A stretch of DNA of 64,000 bases, taken from Moringa oleifera (lineage: Eukaryota; Streptophyta; Magnoliopsida; Brassicales; Moringaceae). The notes beneath the pieces are model-generated. The model had not been told where the DNA came from. It saw only the letters and a list, made by a program, of their open reading frames with translations, and did no database searches. The DNA lies in the NCBI GenBank assembly GCA_021397835.1, contig JAJFZO010000094.1, positions 970,501-1,034,500 of the forward strand, in the 5' to 3' direction. Made by a program: the position numbers and the translations under genes. Positions 30,276 through 52,688 of this stretch are shown here, piece by piece (position 1 is the first letter of the stretch; each line of letters starts with the position of its first letter).

Positions 30276-33200
30276 GATTTTTGTATATTTATGAAAAAAT
30301 TTAAGTAAGAATTTATTGTACAAAATATCCTATATGAATATCTCTAGTATATTAAGTTTTTACTTTTTGAATATTAAGGTTTATTTATTCATACGGAATA
30401 AATATGAAGATTTTATATTAGTCCTACCTTCACTTTAATATTTGGATTATTAATTGTTATCTTTTATAATTTAAATTTAAACTTTTTCCTAAATAAATAC
30501 TTATTTTTTATAATTATTATTAAATAAATATAATTTAAAATTTAAAATCATAAATTATATAATAAATATTTTCATATAAATGTTTTTAAAACACAAAAAA
30601 ATGATAAATTTAAAATCTCAAAATTGTTAAAGATTATAGTTAAATTAAAATTTCAAATTACTTTGATTATAATATTATGGTCCGTTCTATCTTAGATAGT
30701 TCTAGGACTCTCAAATAATATTATGTGAGCATTCAAAGTATTCTTAATAATTATAGCAACATATTTCTCAACATTTTATATTTTAGAAACCAATTGCTAT
30801 CAAGATTTAGATTTTTGCATTAGTCGCTTGCATAAGTAAAATAAAATCTCATTGTCTTATAATTATGGCTTCATTGATATCAAATACAATCAATAACATT
30901 TAAAATTTTTAGTTTGTTATGTATATTTCATTAGTGAAAAGGCTTACATAACTTCATCTAATTAATTTAATTTTATAAGTAAAATAATTCTAAAAAGCTA
31001 ATAGAATAATCAAATTAAAAGCATTCATTTTTATTAGTTTATATTACTTTAAAAGAATTTTAGTAGGGTGGTCCAACAAGATCGGTCATTAATATTTTGT
31101 TTCATCAATATGATAACTTTTAAGATAATTGATACATAGTTCAGGATAGTAAGTCATCGTGGCTTCATATGAACCTTAATATTAAAATAAAATCTTTATT
31201 ATACATTGTAGAACTAAACAATATCTTTTCTTATTAAATAAACTTATTCTTATAGTCCATTAAAAAGTACCTTTATAAAAATTATTTGGATAAATTTTAT
31301 AGATAAAAATAAAATTGCATGGTCCTATATTGTAATTACAAATTCATTGATATAAAGAAAACCAAAATTCACGTGTAAAATACTTGAAGCATAACATATA
31401 ATCTTTTTGACTAATAAATTAATTTATATGACCTCATCAAACTAATTTAATGTTTTGTGTAAAAATAATTAATTAAAAGCTTTGGCAATGCTTAGAGTTA
31501 TTGAATGATCTTTTATAAATTTTAGTTAATATTATTTTTTAATGATAAAAAATGGCTTTGTAGTGTCATGATTCACGTGCTTGCAATAGTTGTATTTATA
31601 AATAAAATAAGTTTTCTAATCCAACAAAATTAATAAGTAAATATTTAAATTTAAAAAGTATCTTATTTTCAATACTGATGTCGATTATAAGATTTTGTCG
31701 ATATGTTTTTAAAATATATAAAGATAATGAGCAAATATCACATCAAATATGAACCACAATAATCAAGCAAAGCCATGCAACGTACCGTAAAATTAAATAC
31801 CATCTTATCCGATTAAATAAAATAATTTGTACACTTAAATAAAAATTCATAAATGAATTATTATATCAATTTTATAGATAAAATAAAATTATGTGGTCCT
31901 ACAATCCAATTATATTATTGATATTGAGCCAACCAGTAATTACGTGAAAGAAATTTTATTTTTAGTATATTATTTTTAATAAGATAAAATTTTATTTTAT
32001 AATCACATCAAATTAATTTTATTTTATATGTAAATTACTTTTAAAATGCTACGTTGATATTTAAATTGATTGACAGATCTTCTAAAACTCTTATTTATTA
32101 TTTCTTCATTTGAAGAAAATGATAATCTTTATGGAACCAATGACTCGCATATTTGATCAATCATTTTTCATCATAAGTAAAATAATTTTTGTAGTGCTAC
32201 AATATTATTAGACTAGTTCTCATCTTAAAAATACTTTATCTTCTTTATTATTTTATAATGATGTAAAACGATTTTAATGTAATAATCCAAAATGTTGGTG
32301 GGTAATAGTTTCTTCCATTAGTAAGATCATTCTTGTCATTCATGTTATTTTAACATATTAAGTCAATATCATATTAAATAAACAATCAACAATCGAATAA
32401 AACTGTGAATATAAACCTTGTTGATATTTATAAATAATATAGGTTCTTATTTTTTTATATTTTTACAATAAATTTTTATAATATAAAATCATTAAGCTCA
32501 TATCTTCATTTAAAATAATTTTATTATAGTATCTTATATTAATATTAAAATAATTAAAATAATTTAAAAACATATTTAATGTATCTTACCTTTTTGAGAG
32601 ATTAAAGTTTTAACGTATTCACTTAAGTTTCACGATATTGAGTTAATATCGTACCAAATAAAGGATTCGACTAGCCGGTCGATCAATGTTTCGAATCCCT
32701 AAAATTATCTCAATCAATAACTTCGAAACTTGAAAAAAAATTGAGTTCCTTATCATTTAATCAGATTTTCTAAATTGAATACCTTAATTTGTCAATACAT
32801 GCATAATTATGAAATAAACTTTTAATGTTTTTAAAAATTAATATTGTCTTTCATAAAATTAAGTAATCTTTTTTTAAAAAAATTATAATAAAAAATTATT
32901 TTTGAATTATTTTTATAAATTTTATGAGTAAAACAAAATTTTATGATTCACTGTTATAATTATAAATCCATTAATATCAAGCTAAAAGTCAATAACACGT
33001 CAAAGTTTAATTTTTGAATATTTCTCTTAATAAATAATCTATTTAATCTCATTATACTATTTTATCTCATCAGTAAAATGACTTTTCACATCATTTGTGT
33101 ACACTTAAGGTTAATAAAATAATATTATACTACGTGAATCCTCAACATTTTTATAAAATTGTGTTGTATCACATAAAATTAAATATGATCTAATCTTGTT

Positions 33201-35500
33201 ACAAATAATTTTAATAATTAAATAAAAATTTATATAAGAATTGTTCTAGCCACTTTTATAGATGAAACAAAATTTTGTGGTACCATATTATAGTTATCAC
33301 TTTAGTGGTGCCAAGTCAATCAACAATCACATATAGAACATTTAATTTTTTATACCTTATGTTTGTCAAGAAAATAATTTTAATGATCGTAATCATATTA
33401 ATTCGCTTCTTGTAACAAACGTAAATTTGAAGTTTATAATAAGAGTTTGACTCATCAAAAGATCTTTTAAAATTTTTTAGTTAATATAATTATTTATTAA
33501 AGAGAAAAAAATTTGATCTCTAAAATCAAATGTTTTAATGATCGTTATGCAAAAATGTTATTTCTACCTTCTTCTAAAATTTTAAATCATTGCCTTATAA
33601 AATAATATCATTATGCTATATTTATATGTAAAATACTTCAGTTTTAGTGTTTTAATTGATATTGAAATAATGAAAATAATCCATAAAAATGGTTCAACAA
33701 TATCTTATCTTCTTAATAAAATAATTTTTAAACTTATCCTCGTATATTTGAGAATAATAAATTAATATCACATCAAATGGATCTTAAACATTCAAACAAA
33801 ATCATATTACATTTTATTAATAAAATAATATCATTTAATATTTTCATTTGAGTAACAAAATAATTTCGTCTCATATCAAATACTCACGTGTTTGCATTAA
33901 ATATTTTTATAAATAAAGTAGTTTTTATAATCTTATAAAGTCAAGACACTTGTATTCATATTTAAAATATTTTGTCTTAGTATTTATATTAATATTTAAT
34001 AGTTTTTATAAAATAGTTATCAGATTTATCAATTATAATTATCTCATAAATAAAATAATTCTTAACATTATTTACGTACATTAAAGACATTAAGTTAATA
34101 TCATATCAAATGAACCATAAACATTTGAACAAAATTTTATATAATGTAAGCTAGATAATATCTTATTTTTTAAAATAAAATTAATTTTAAGATGAAATAA
34201 AATTTTATATACGAATTATTCTAGTGATATTAATAGATAAAACACTACTTTAGCTAATTTTATTTGTAATTATAATTTTATTTCTAACCCAAACAATAAT
34301 GGTATGTAAAAAAACTACTCTTAACATTTTGTTTTTATTGATAAAATATTTTTGCATAATCTTATAGAATAATTAATTTCATAACTCAAATTATTTTAAA
34401 AATATTTATTGTTGAGAATTTTGATTGAGTATTATTTATCTAAATGACAGAATAGTGTTTGTGGTCCTAATAGATCATATGTTTGTAAAATTTATTTTTA
34501 TAAATAAAACAATCTCACGGTCCTTTGTGTTCATATTTAAAAAAATATTATTTTATATTAATATAGAATTCATTCAAATAAAACAATTCACAATATCCAT
34601 GAATATATTTTATCCCACAAGTATCATATGCACTTCAAGATAATAAATCAATATCATATCAAATGGACAATTAAAATCATGTTATATCTTGTGTAACTAA
34701 AGAATTTAATAAATATTTTACCACATAAAACATTATTTTTATGTAAGATTATTCTATTTAGATAAGTAAAATAACAATGATAAGTCAATATTATTTCTAT
34801 TCAGTTTTAATATTCAGATAACAACATCATATAATTTGTAAGAATAAATAAAGCTTTAGTTTATGAAAATTAAAAAAAAATTATAATCAAATAAGAATTT
34901 ATTTATCAATTATCTCACTTATATAAGTAAAGCAAATTATAATTTTGCGGTCCATATAACTATAAGAGTCATAACTTTATTGATATCAAGCCAATCAAAG
35001 ATCACATGTAAAATCCATGTAAGACTATTCTATTCGGATAAATAAAATAACAATGAAGTGTTTGCCAACAGTTATATTGATTTAATGATCTTTAAAAATT
35101 TTATGCAGTATTGTTTATTTGAATAAAAATATAATTTAAGGTTCTTAAATATTCAAATGCATGCATTCATTTTTTATAAGTAAAATAATTTTTGTAATCT
35201 TATAAATTTACAATTATGATTATATTTTCTATGAATAAGTAAATAAAAAGATATAAAATAATTTTAGTTATCCATAAGATTTTTTCTTGATATTTTATTA
35301 TCTTGTAAGTAAAAAAAAAAAAATCTTTTAAAGTCACTTCACTACATTTGAGAATAGTAAGTTAATATCATAATAGATGGATCCTAACATCCAAACAAGT
35401 GTACTATGCTAACAAATATCTTATATCACAAAATTAAGTCTAATATAAACCTATATACGAATTATTCGATGCAACACTAATATTTAATGTCTCAAAGATT
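30276..35500. repeat. Array spacer 3 (between B and C)
   Basis: AT-rich, gene-free spacer made of diverged sub-repeats. Anchor phrases of the type ATTGATATCAAGCCAATCA or their variants lie near 31,350, 31,930, 32,985, 33,310, 34,290 and 34,990. The steps between them (about 0.58, 1.06, 0.33, 0.98 and 0.70 kb) are repeated in the other spacers. The frame at 34,425-34,643 recurs at 46,253-46,471 only because the spacers are copies of each other. Confidence 0.8.
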
Positions 35501-35735
35501 CCAATTTTTATACTAATTCTAACTACCAGAGTGGGATTCACATCATGTTTTTTTTAGGGATATAAACAGCTTCCTTCCTTGATATTATGTAGACTTGGTT
35601 GCAGTGCACTTGAAAAAGATTCGTAAAACTTAAAAATAAAGATATTAATATGAATAATTGCGTCCTTTTCGGATCATGGGACCATTCACTGCATGGAAAA
35701 TAAGTAGTTCTTATCTTCACTAAAGCTCTTGTATC

Positions 35736-35743
35736 TATATAAA
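35736..35743 (+). promoter_or_regulatory. TATA box of gene C
   Basis: TATATAAA ends 42 bp before the ATG. A start site about 25-30 bp downstream would leave a 5' leader of only some 15-25 bases. The whole upstream region is the same as that of gene D, so the two genes should share regulation. Confidence 0.65.
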
Positions 35744-35785
35744 GGACAGCTAAGGAAGACTCTCATTCACCACAAAAACTTAATA

Positions 35786-39911
<4,126 letters not shown>

Positions 39912-39934
39912 TTATTGAATTTTATCTTAGTAAA

Positions 39935-39962
39935 AATAAAGGATGTATTTTGTCAAAATAAA
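39935..39962 (+). terminator. Poly(A) signals of gene C
   Basis: AATAAA at 39,935-39,940 and again at 39,957-39,962, the first 24 bp after the stop. Both are kept in B and D and in remnant E. They are followed at once by an inverted repeat, AATGATCTT...AAGATCATT. Confidence 0.55.
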
Positions 39963-40748
39963 TGATCTTGATAACGTGGGAGTTTACTCTCCGACTAAAA
40001 AATAAAGAAGATCATTAATTTTCTTTTTCTATCAAGTGTTGCTAATAATAATCTCTATCTACTTTGTATACTTGCAAACTCCATTAAATTCTTGTTGAGT
40101 ATAACATATTATATTAGGGAGAACTCAAGATGAGAAGTTGAAATACTCAACCAAGTTATTAGCAGATCTAAAATGAATCTGCATAGACAACAAATTCAAG
40201 GCCAATTCAAATGTCATCCTATAGGTTATGGTTCCCATGTTTGAAAGATAAAAATTAAATAATCTTCTCATATCGTAGTTGGATTAATTTTTCCTTAAAT
40301 GTTTATCTCGCAAAAAAGAAATGGCAATTAATTAAACACCTCATTTAAAGAAAAACAAATTAATTTGAATCAAGAACAAAATTATTGAGGTATACCAAGC
40401 TAGTACATCTAATGAAGTTCTAAAAGCATCTTAACATATTTACCTATCAGTTCGAACATATTACATATGCACTTAAGGAAACAAAATAAAATTTCATTTT
40501 CAGTATGCATATTGTTTGTAGGAATTGCTCATATTATTATCAAAATTTTGATTACGCAATCGAAGTTTCCATGACTGAAATGCTCTTTCTTGTGTGTGAC
40601 ATTATCACTCATTTGGTTTTAAAATTTGAATATAAAGAGGTTAATATCAGGTCTAAGATTGTTTTGACTAGACGAATATGAAATATTATTTTTAAAGACC
40701 ACAAGAGTTAATTTACTAAGCAATACCAATGCGAATCGGGTGGCTTTA

Positions 40749-40852
40749 ATATCATCATCATCATCATTATCATTATTGTTGTTGTTATGATCATTATTAT
40801 TGTTTTTGTTATCATCTTTATTGCTATTGCTATTGTTGTTATTATGATAATA
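40749..40852. repeat. Trinucleotide repeat landmark, copy C
   Basis: An ATC/ATT/GTT array, nearly the same as that after copy B. Confidence 0.85.
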
Positions 40853-42105
40853 CGTTAGTCTTAGTTAATCACACCATTAAAAAGAACTAGTTCAATAACT
40901 GTGCAATATAGAAAAATAATTTAGTATTATATTTTAATTTAATTCTATGAATTATATGAAATAATATAATAATATAATTAATACATAACTTCTAGTATTT
41001 AGATTATTAAATTAGTTTACATGTATTATTTTATTTTATAAATCTGTTTCACAACAAATTAAATAATTTTAAGAAAATAATTTATTTTATCTAATTATAT
41101 AATTTGTATTATAGTTTGACTATTTTTTTTTGAATTACATGAAACAAATATAAAAATATAATTAATGAAATATTAATTGACAAATACGTGCTTTGTTCTA
41201 TCAAAACCAATAAAAATATACATTCTACAAGTCAATTAAAAGGGAAAACAAGATAACAAATAGTGAAAAGCAAAAAAAAAAATCCTCTAATTCTATAAAT
41301 GTGAAAATGAATGCAACTTTCTAGTTTCTATATACTATAGGAGAAAACGAAATATATTCTCTTTATAATAATATATGAAAATGTAAAACTATGAGATATA
41401 CTTAATAAAATGTGTGATTGATTTGTTTTTTAAAATTCACATGAACACCTATAAATTTAATATATGCCTATATTTGTAACTCCGAACAATGGCACATAAA
41501 ATTACAGTTAGGAGAAAGTAAAAGGGAATCTTAATTTCTTAAACTGACCTTGAAATTTCTATCATTGTCTATTTTTAATTGCCATTCGTCACTTTCATTT
41601 CAATCTTGTAAAAATCAAATATAAAAGACAAATTGGAATTAACTTTAATAGACAAAATTAAATTTTCTCAACGCCATAAATAAACACAAATATTTGGTAT
41701 TTGGAGCAATTCAAAATTTCATTATATATATAGTGGTCAAACATTTTAAGATTAAATTAAGTACTAAATTTAAAAATAAATATTGTATAAAACTTTGATG
41801 TTTATTTCGTGTAATTAAACAAATTTTAACATTTTAAATATGACAAATCGAACTTCAATTTATCAATTTGATATAAATTGGACCTCAACTCAAATGGTTT
41901 TGAAAAATTTAAGGTATTTTTATTATAAATAATTAAAAAATAAAAAAATTTAAACTGTTTTTTGAGTCCATCATTCAAATTTGATCAATTTTTAATTTAT
42001 CAACTTATTTTTATGAATTTTTTAAAATTTTTTGGTAGTATAAAATTTTAAAATATCTATTTTTAATACTCAAAAATTTTGATTTTTTAATGATGGTAGC
42101 TTAAA

Positions 42106-45100
42106 GATTTTTGTATATTTATGAAAAAATTTAAGTCAGAATTTATTGTACAAAATATCCTATATGAATATCTCTAGTATATTAAGTTTTTACTTTTTGA
42201 ATATTAAGGTTTATTTATTCATACGGAATAAATATGAAGATTTTATATTAGTCCTACCTTCACTTTAATATTTGGATTATTAATTGTTATCTTTTATAAT
42301 TTAAATTTAAACTTTTTCCTAAATAAATACTTATTTTTTATAATTATTATTAAATAAATATAATTTAAAATTTAAAATCATAAATTATATAATAAATATT
42401 TTCATATAAATGTTTTTAAAACACAAAAAAATGATAAATTTAAAATCTCAAAATTGTTAAAGATTATAGTTAAATTAAAATTTCAAATTACTTTGATTAT
42501 AATATTATGGTCCGTTCTATCTTAGATAGTTCTAGGACTCTCAAATAATATTATGTGAGCATTCAAAGTATTCTTAATAATTATAGCAACATATTTCTCA
42601 ACATTTTATATTTTAGAAACCAATTGCTATCAAGATTTAGATTTTTGCATTAGTCGCTTGCATAAGTAAAATAAAATCTCATTGTCTTATAATTATGGCT
42701 TCATTGATATCAAATAAAATCAATAACATTTAAAAATTTTTAGTTTGTTATGTATATTTCATTAGTAAAAAGGCTTACATAACTTCATCTAATTAATTTA
42801 ATTTTATAAGTAAAATAATTCTAAAAAGCTAATAGAATAATCAAATTAAAAGCATTCATTTTTATTAGTTTATATTACTTTAAAAGAATTTTAGTAGGGT
42901 GGTCCAACAAGATCGGTCATTAATATTTTGTTTCATCAATATGATAACTTTTAAGATAATTGATACATAGTTCAGGATAGTAAGTCATCGTGGCTTCATA
43001 TGAACCTTAATATTAAAATAAAATCTTTATTATACATTGTAGAACTAAACAATATCTTTTCTTATTAAATAAACTTATTCTTATAGTCCATTAAAAAGTA
43101 CCTTTATAAAAATTATTTGGATAAATTTTATAGATAAAAATAAAATTGCATGGTCCTATATTGTAATTACAAATTCATTGATATAAAGAAAACCAAAATT
43201 CACGTGTAAAATACTTGAAGCATAACATATAATCTTTTTGACTAATAAATTAATTTATATGACCTCATCAAACTAATTTAATGTTTTGTGTAAAAATAAT
43301 TAATTAAAAGCTTTGGCAATGCTTAGAGTTATTGAATGATCTTTTATAAATTTTAGTTAATATTATTTTTTAATGATAAAAAATGGCTTTGTAGTGTCAT
43401 GATTCACGTGCTTGCAATAGTTGTATTTATAAATAAAATAAGTTTTCTAATCCAACAAAATTAATAAGTAAATATTTAAATTTAAAAAGTATCTTATTTT
43501 CAATACTGATGTCGATTATAAGATTCTGTCGATATGTTTTTAAAATATATAAAGATAATGAGCAAATATCACATCAAATATGAACCACAATAATCAAGCA
43601 AAGCCATGCAACATACCGTAAAATTAAATACCATCTTATCCGATTAAATAAAATAATTTGTACACTTAAATAAAAATTCATAAATGAATTATTATATCAA
43701 TTTTATAGATAAAATAAAATTATGTGGTCCTACAATCCAATTATATTATTGATATTGAGCCAACTAGTAATTACGTGAAAGAAATTTTATTTTTAGTATA
43801 TTATTTTTAATAAGATAAAATTTTATAATCACATCAAATTAATTTTATTTTATATGTAAATTACTTTTAAAATGCTACGTTGATATTTAAATTGATTGAC
43901 AGATCTTCTAAAACTCTTATTTATTATTTCTTCATTTGAAGAAAATGATAATCTTTATGGAACCAATGACTCGCATATTTGATCAATCATTTTTCATCGT
44001 AAGTAAAATAATTTTTGTAGTGCTACAATATTATTAGACTAGTTCTCATCTTAAAAATACTTTATCTTCTTTATTATTTTATAATGATATAAAACGATTT
44101 TAATGTAATAATCCAAAATGTTGGTGGGTAATAGTTTCTTCCATTAGTAAGATCATTCTTGTCATTCATGTTATTTTAACATATTAAGTCAATATCATAT
44201 TAAATAAACAATCAACAATCGAATAAAACTGTGAATATAAACCTTGTTGATATTTATAAATAATATAGGTTCTTATTTTTTTTATATTTTTATAATAAAT
44301 TTTTATAATATAAAATCATTAAGCTCATATCTTCATTTAAAATAATTTTATTATAGTATCTTATATTAATATTAAAATAATTTAAATAATTTAAAAACAT
44401 ATTTAATGTATCTTACCTTTTTGAGAGATTAAAGTTTTAACGTATTCACTTAAGTTTCACGATATTGAGTTAATATCGTACCAAATAAAGGATTCGACTA
44501 GCCGGTCGATCAATGTTTCGAATCCCTAAAATTATCTCAATCAATAACTTCGAAACTTGAAAAAAAATTGAGTTCCTTATCATTTAATCAGATTTTCTAA
44601 ATTGAATACCTTAATTTGTCAATACATGCATAATTATGAAATAAACTTTTAATGTTTTTAAAAATTAATATTGTCTTTCATAAAATTAAGTAGTCTTTTT
44701 TTAAAAAAAATTATAATAAAAAATTATTTTTGAATTATTTTTATAAATTTTATGAGTAAAACAAAATTTTATGATTCACTGTTATAATTATAAATCCATT
44801 AATATCAAGCTAAAAGTCAATAACACGTCAAAGTTTAATTTTTGAATATTTCTCTTAATAAATAATCTATTTAATCTCATTATACTATTTTATCTCATCA
44901 GTAAAATGACTTTTCACATCATTTGTGTACACTTAAGGTTAATAAAATAATATTATACTACGAGAATCCTCAACATTTTTATAAAATTGTGTTGTATCAC
45001 ATAAAATTAAATATGATCTAATCTTGTTACAAATAATTTTAATAATTAAATAAAAATTTATATAAGAATTGTTCTAGCCACTTTTATAGATGAAACAAAA

Positions 45101-47330
45101 TTTTGTGGTACCATATTATAGTTATCACTTTAGTGGTGCCAAGTCAATCAACAATCACATATAGAACATTTAATTTTTTATACCTTATGTTTGTCAAGAA
45201 AATAATTTTAATGATCGTAATCATATTAATTCGCTTCTTGTAACAAACGTAAATTTGAAGTTTATAATAAGAGTTTGACTCATCAAAAGATCTTTTAAAA
45301 TTTTTTAGTTAATATAATTATTTATTAAAGAGAAAAAAATTTGATCTCTAAAATCAAATGTTTTAATGATCGTTATGCAAAAATGTTATTTCTACCTTCT
45401 TCTAAAATTTTAAATCATTGCCTTATAAAATAATATCATTATGCTATATTTATATGTAAAATACTTCAGTTTTAGTGTTTTAATTGATATTGAAATAATG
45501 AAAATAATCCATAAAAATGGTTCAACAATATCTTATCTTCTTAATAAAATAATTTTTAAACTTATCCTCGTATATTTGAGAATAATAAATTAATATCACA
45601 TCAAATGGATCTTAAACATTCAAACAAAATCATATTACATTTTATTAATAAAATAATATCATTTAATATTTTCATTTGAGTAACAAAATAATTTCGTCTC
45701 ATATCAAATACTCACGTGTTTGCATTAAATATTTTTATAAATAAAGTAGTTTTTATAATCTTATAAAGTCAAGACACTTGTATTCATATTTAAAATATTT
45801 TGTCTTAGTATTTATATTAATATTTAATAGTTTTTATAAAATAGTTATCAGATTTATCAATTATAATTATCTCATAAATAAAATAATTCTTAACATTATT
45901 TACGTACATTAAAGACATTAAGTTAATATCATATCAAATGAACCATAAACATTTGAACAAAATTTTATATAATGTAAGCTAGATAATATCTTATTTTTTA
46001 AAATAAAATTAATTTTAAGATGAAATAAAATTTTATATACGAATTATTCTAGTGATATTAATAGATAAAACACTACTTTAGCTAATTTTATTTGTAATTA
46101 TAATTTTATTTCTAACCCAAACAATAATGGTATGTAAAAAAACTACTCTTAACATTTTGTTTTTATTGATAAAATATTTTTGCATAATCTTATAGAATAA
46201 TTAATTTCATAACTCAAATTATTTTAAAAATATTTATTGTTGAGAATTTTGATTGAGTATTATTTATCTAAATGACAGAATAGTGTTTGTGGTCCTAATA
46301 GATCATATGTTTGTAAAATTTATTTTTATAAATAAAACAATCTCATGGTCCTTTGTGTTCATATTTAAAAAAATATTATTTTATATTAATATAGAATTCA
46401 TTCAAATAAAACAATTCACAATATCCATGAATATATTTTATCCCACAAGTATCATATGCACTTCAAGATAATAAATCAATATCATATCAAATGGACTATT
46501 AAAATCATGTTATATCTTGTGTAACTAAAGAATTTAATAAATATTTTACCACATAAAACATTATTTTTATGTAAGATTATTCTATTTAGATAAGTAAAAT
46601 AACAATGATAAGTCAATATTATTTCTATTCAGTTTTAATATTCAGATAACAACATCATATAATTTGTAAGAATAAATAAAGCTTTAGTTTATGAAAATTA
46701 AAAAAAAATTATAATCAAATAAGAATTTATTTATCAATTATCTCACTTATATAAGTAAAGCAAATTATAATTTTGCGGTCCATATAACTATAAGAGTCAT
46801 AACTTTATTGATATCAAGCCAATCAAAGATCACATGTAAAATCCATGTAAGACTATTCTATTCGGATAAATAAAATAACAATGAAGTGTTTGCCAACAGT
46901 TATATTGATTTAATGATCTTTAAAAATTTTATGCAGTATTGTTTATTTGAATAAAAATATAATTTAAGGTTCTTAAATATTCAAATGCATGCATTCATTT
47001 TTTATAAGTAAAATAATTTTTGTAATCTTATAAATTTACAATTATGATTATATTTTCTATGAATAAGTAAATAAAAAGATATAAAATAATTTTAGTTATC
47101 CATAAGATTTTTTCTTGATATTTTATTATCTTGTAAGTAAAAAAAAAAAAATCTTTTAAAGTCACTTCACTACATTTGAGAATAGTAAGTTAATATCATA
47201 ATAGATGGATCCTAACATCCAAACAAGTGTACTATGCTAACAAATATCTTATATCACAAAATTAAGTCTAATATAAACCTATATACGAATTATTCGATGC
47301 AACACTAATATTTAATGTCTCAAAGATTCC
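42106..47330. repeat. Array spacer 4 (between C and D)
   Basis: Close copy of spacer 3 with single-base differences (for example ACATACCG at 43,612 against ACGTACCG at 31,780). The frames at 46,253-46,471 and 47,366-47,548 are spacer or promoter sequence, not genes. No gene was seen. Confidence 0.85.
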
Positions 47331-47563
47331 AATTTTTATACTAATTCTAACTACCCGAGTGGGATTCACATCATGTTTTTTTTAGGGATATAAACAGCTT
47401 CCTTCCTTGATATTATGTAGACTTGGTTGCAGTGCACTTGAAAAAGATTCGTAAAACTTAAAAATAAAGATATTAATATGAATAATTGCGTCCTTTTCGG
47501 ATCATGGGACCATTCACTGCATGGAAAATAAGTAGTTCTTATCTTCACTAAAGCTCTTGTATC

Positions 47564-47571
47564 TATATAAA
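47564..47571 (+). promoter_or_regulatory. TATA box of gene D
   Basis: TATATAAA ends 42 bp before the ATG, exactly as in gene C. Confidence 0.65.
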
Positions 47572-47613
47572 GGACAGCTAAGGAAGACTCTCATTCACCA
47601 CAAAAACTTAATA

Positions 47614-51743
<4,130 letters not shown>

Positions 51744-51766
51744 TTATTGAATTTTATCTTAGTAAA

Positions 51767-51848
51767 AATAAAGGATGTATTTTGTCAAAATAAATGATCT
51801 TGATAACGTGGGAGTTTACTCTCCGACTAAAAAATAAAGAAGATCATT
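51767..51848 (+). terminator. Poly(A) signals and conserved hairpin after gene D
   Basis: AATAAA at 51,767-51,772 and 51,789-51,794. Overlapping the second begins a perfect 9-bp inverted repeat, AATGATCTT (51,793-51,801) with AAGATCATT (51,840-51,848). A GGAG/CTCC pair lies inside the loop (51,811-51,824). The arrangement recurs after B and C and, slightly altered, after E. A role in 3'-end formation is possible, but copying alone also explains its conservation. Confidence 0.45.
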
Positions 51849-52580
51849 AATTTTCTTTTTCTATCAAGTGTTGCTAATAATAATCTCTATCTACTTTGTA
51901 TACTTGCAAACTCCATTAAATTCTTGTTGAGAATAACATATTATATTAGGGAGAACTCAAGATGAGAAGTTGAAATACTCAACCAAGTTATTAGCAGATC
52001 TAAAATGAATCTGCATAGACAACAAATTCAAGGCCAATTCAAATGTCATCCTATAGGTTATGGTTCCCATGTTTGAAAGATAAAAATTAAATAATCTTCT
52101 CATATCGTAGTTGGATTAATTTTTTCCTTAAATGTTTATCTCGCAAAAAAGAAATGGCAATTAATTAAACACCTCATTTAAAGAAAAACAAATTAATTTG
52201 AATCAAGAACAAAATTATTGAGGTATACCAAGCTAGTACATCTAATGAAGTTCTAAAAGCATCTTAACATATTTACCTATCAGTTCGAACATATTACATA
52301 TGCACTTAAGGAAACAAAATAAAATTTCATTTTCAGTATGCATATTGTTTGTAGGAATTGCTCATATTATTATCAAAATTTTGATTACGCAATCGAAGTT
52401 TCCATGACCGAAATGCTCTTTCTTATGTGTGACATTATCTCTCATTTGGTTTTAAAATTTGAATATAAAGAGGTTAATATCAGGTCTAAGATTGTTTTGA
52501 CTAGACGAATATGAAATATTATTTTTAAAGACCACAAGAGTTAATTTACTAAGCAATACCAATGCAAATCGGGTGGCTTT

Positions 52581-52688
52581 AATATCATCATCATCATCGT
52601 CATTATCATTATTGTTGTTGTTATGATCATTATTATTGTTTTTGTTGTTATCATCTTTATTGCTATTGCTATTGTTGTTATTGCGGTA
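52581..52688. repeat. Trinucleotide repeat landmark, copy D
   Basis: An ATC/ATT/GTT array with an internal CGT and an extra GTT relative to B and C. Confidence 0.85.

Larger units (their letters stand above)
39912..42105. repeat. Conserved 3' flank of copy C
   Basis: Same order of elements as the other flanks: AATAAA at 39,935, hairpin segment, trinucleotide array at 40,749-40,852, then AT-rich DNA. No gene was seen. Confidence 0.75.

Noticed and set aside
34425..34643. 72-aa open frame repeated at 46,253-46,471
   Set aside because: It falls in the AT-rich spacer, is broken in spacers 1, 2 and 5, and its composition follows the DNA.
35538..35720. 60-aa minus-strand open frame, present again at 47,366-47,548
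   Set aside because: It overlaps the promoter region of genes C and D on the opposite strand. It recurs only because the units are duplicates, and it is not kept upstream of A, B or E.
47557..47613. Upstream in-frame ATG of gene D (also 35,729 for C)
   Set aside because: It precedes and overlaps the TATA box. The ATG at 47,614 gives a standard signal peptide and is the one aligned with A and B.
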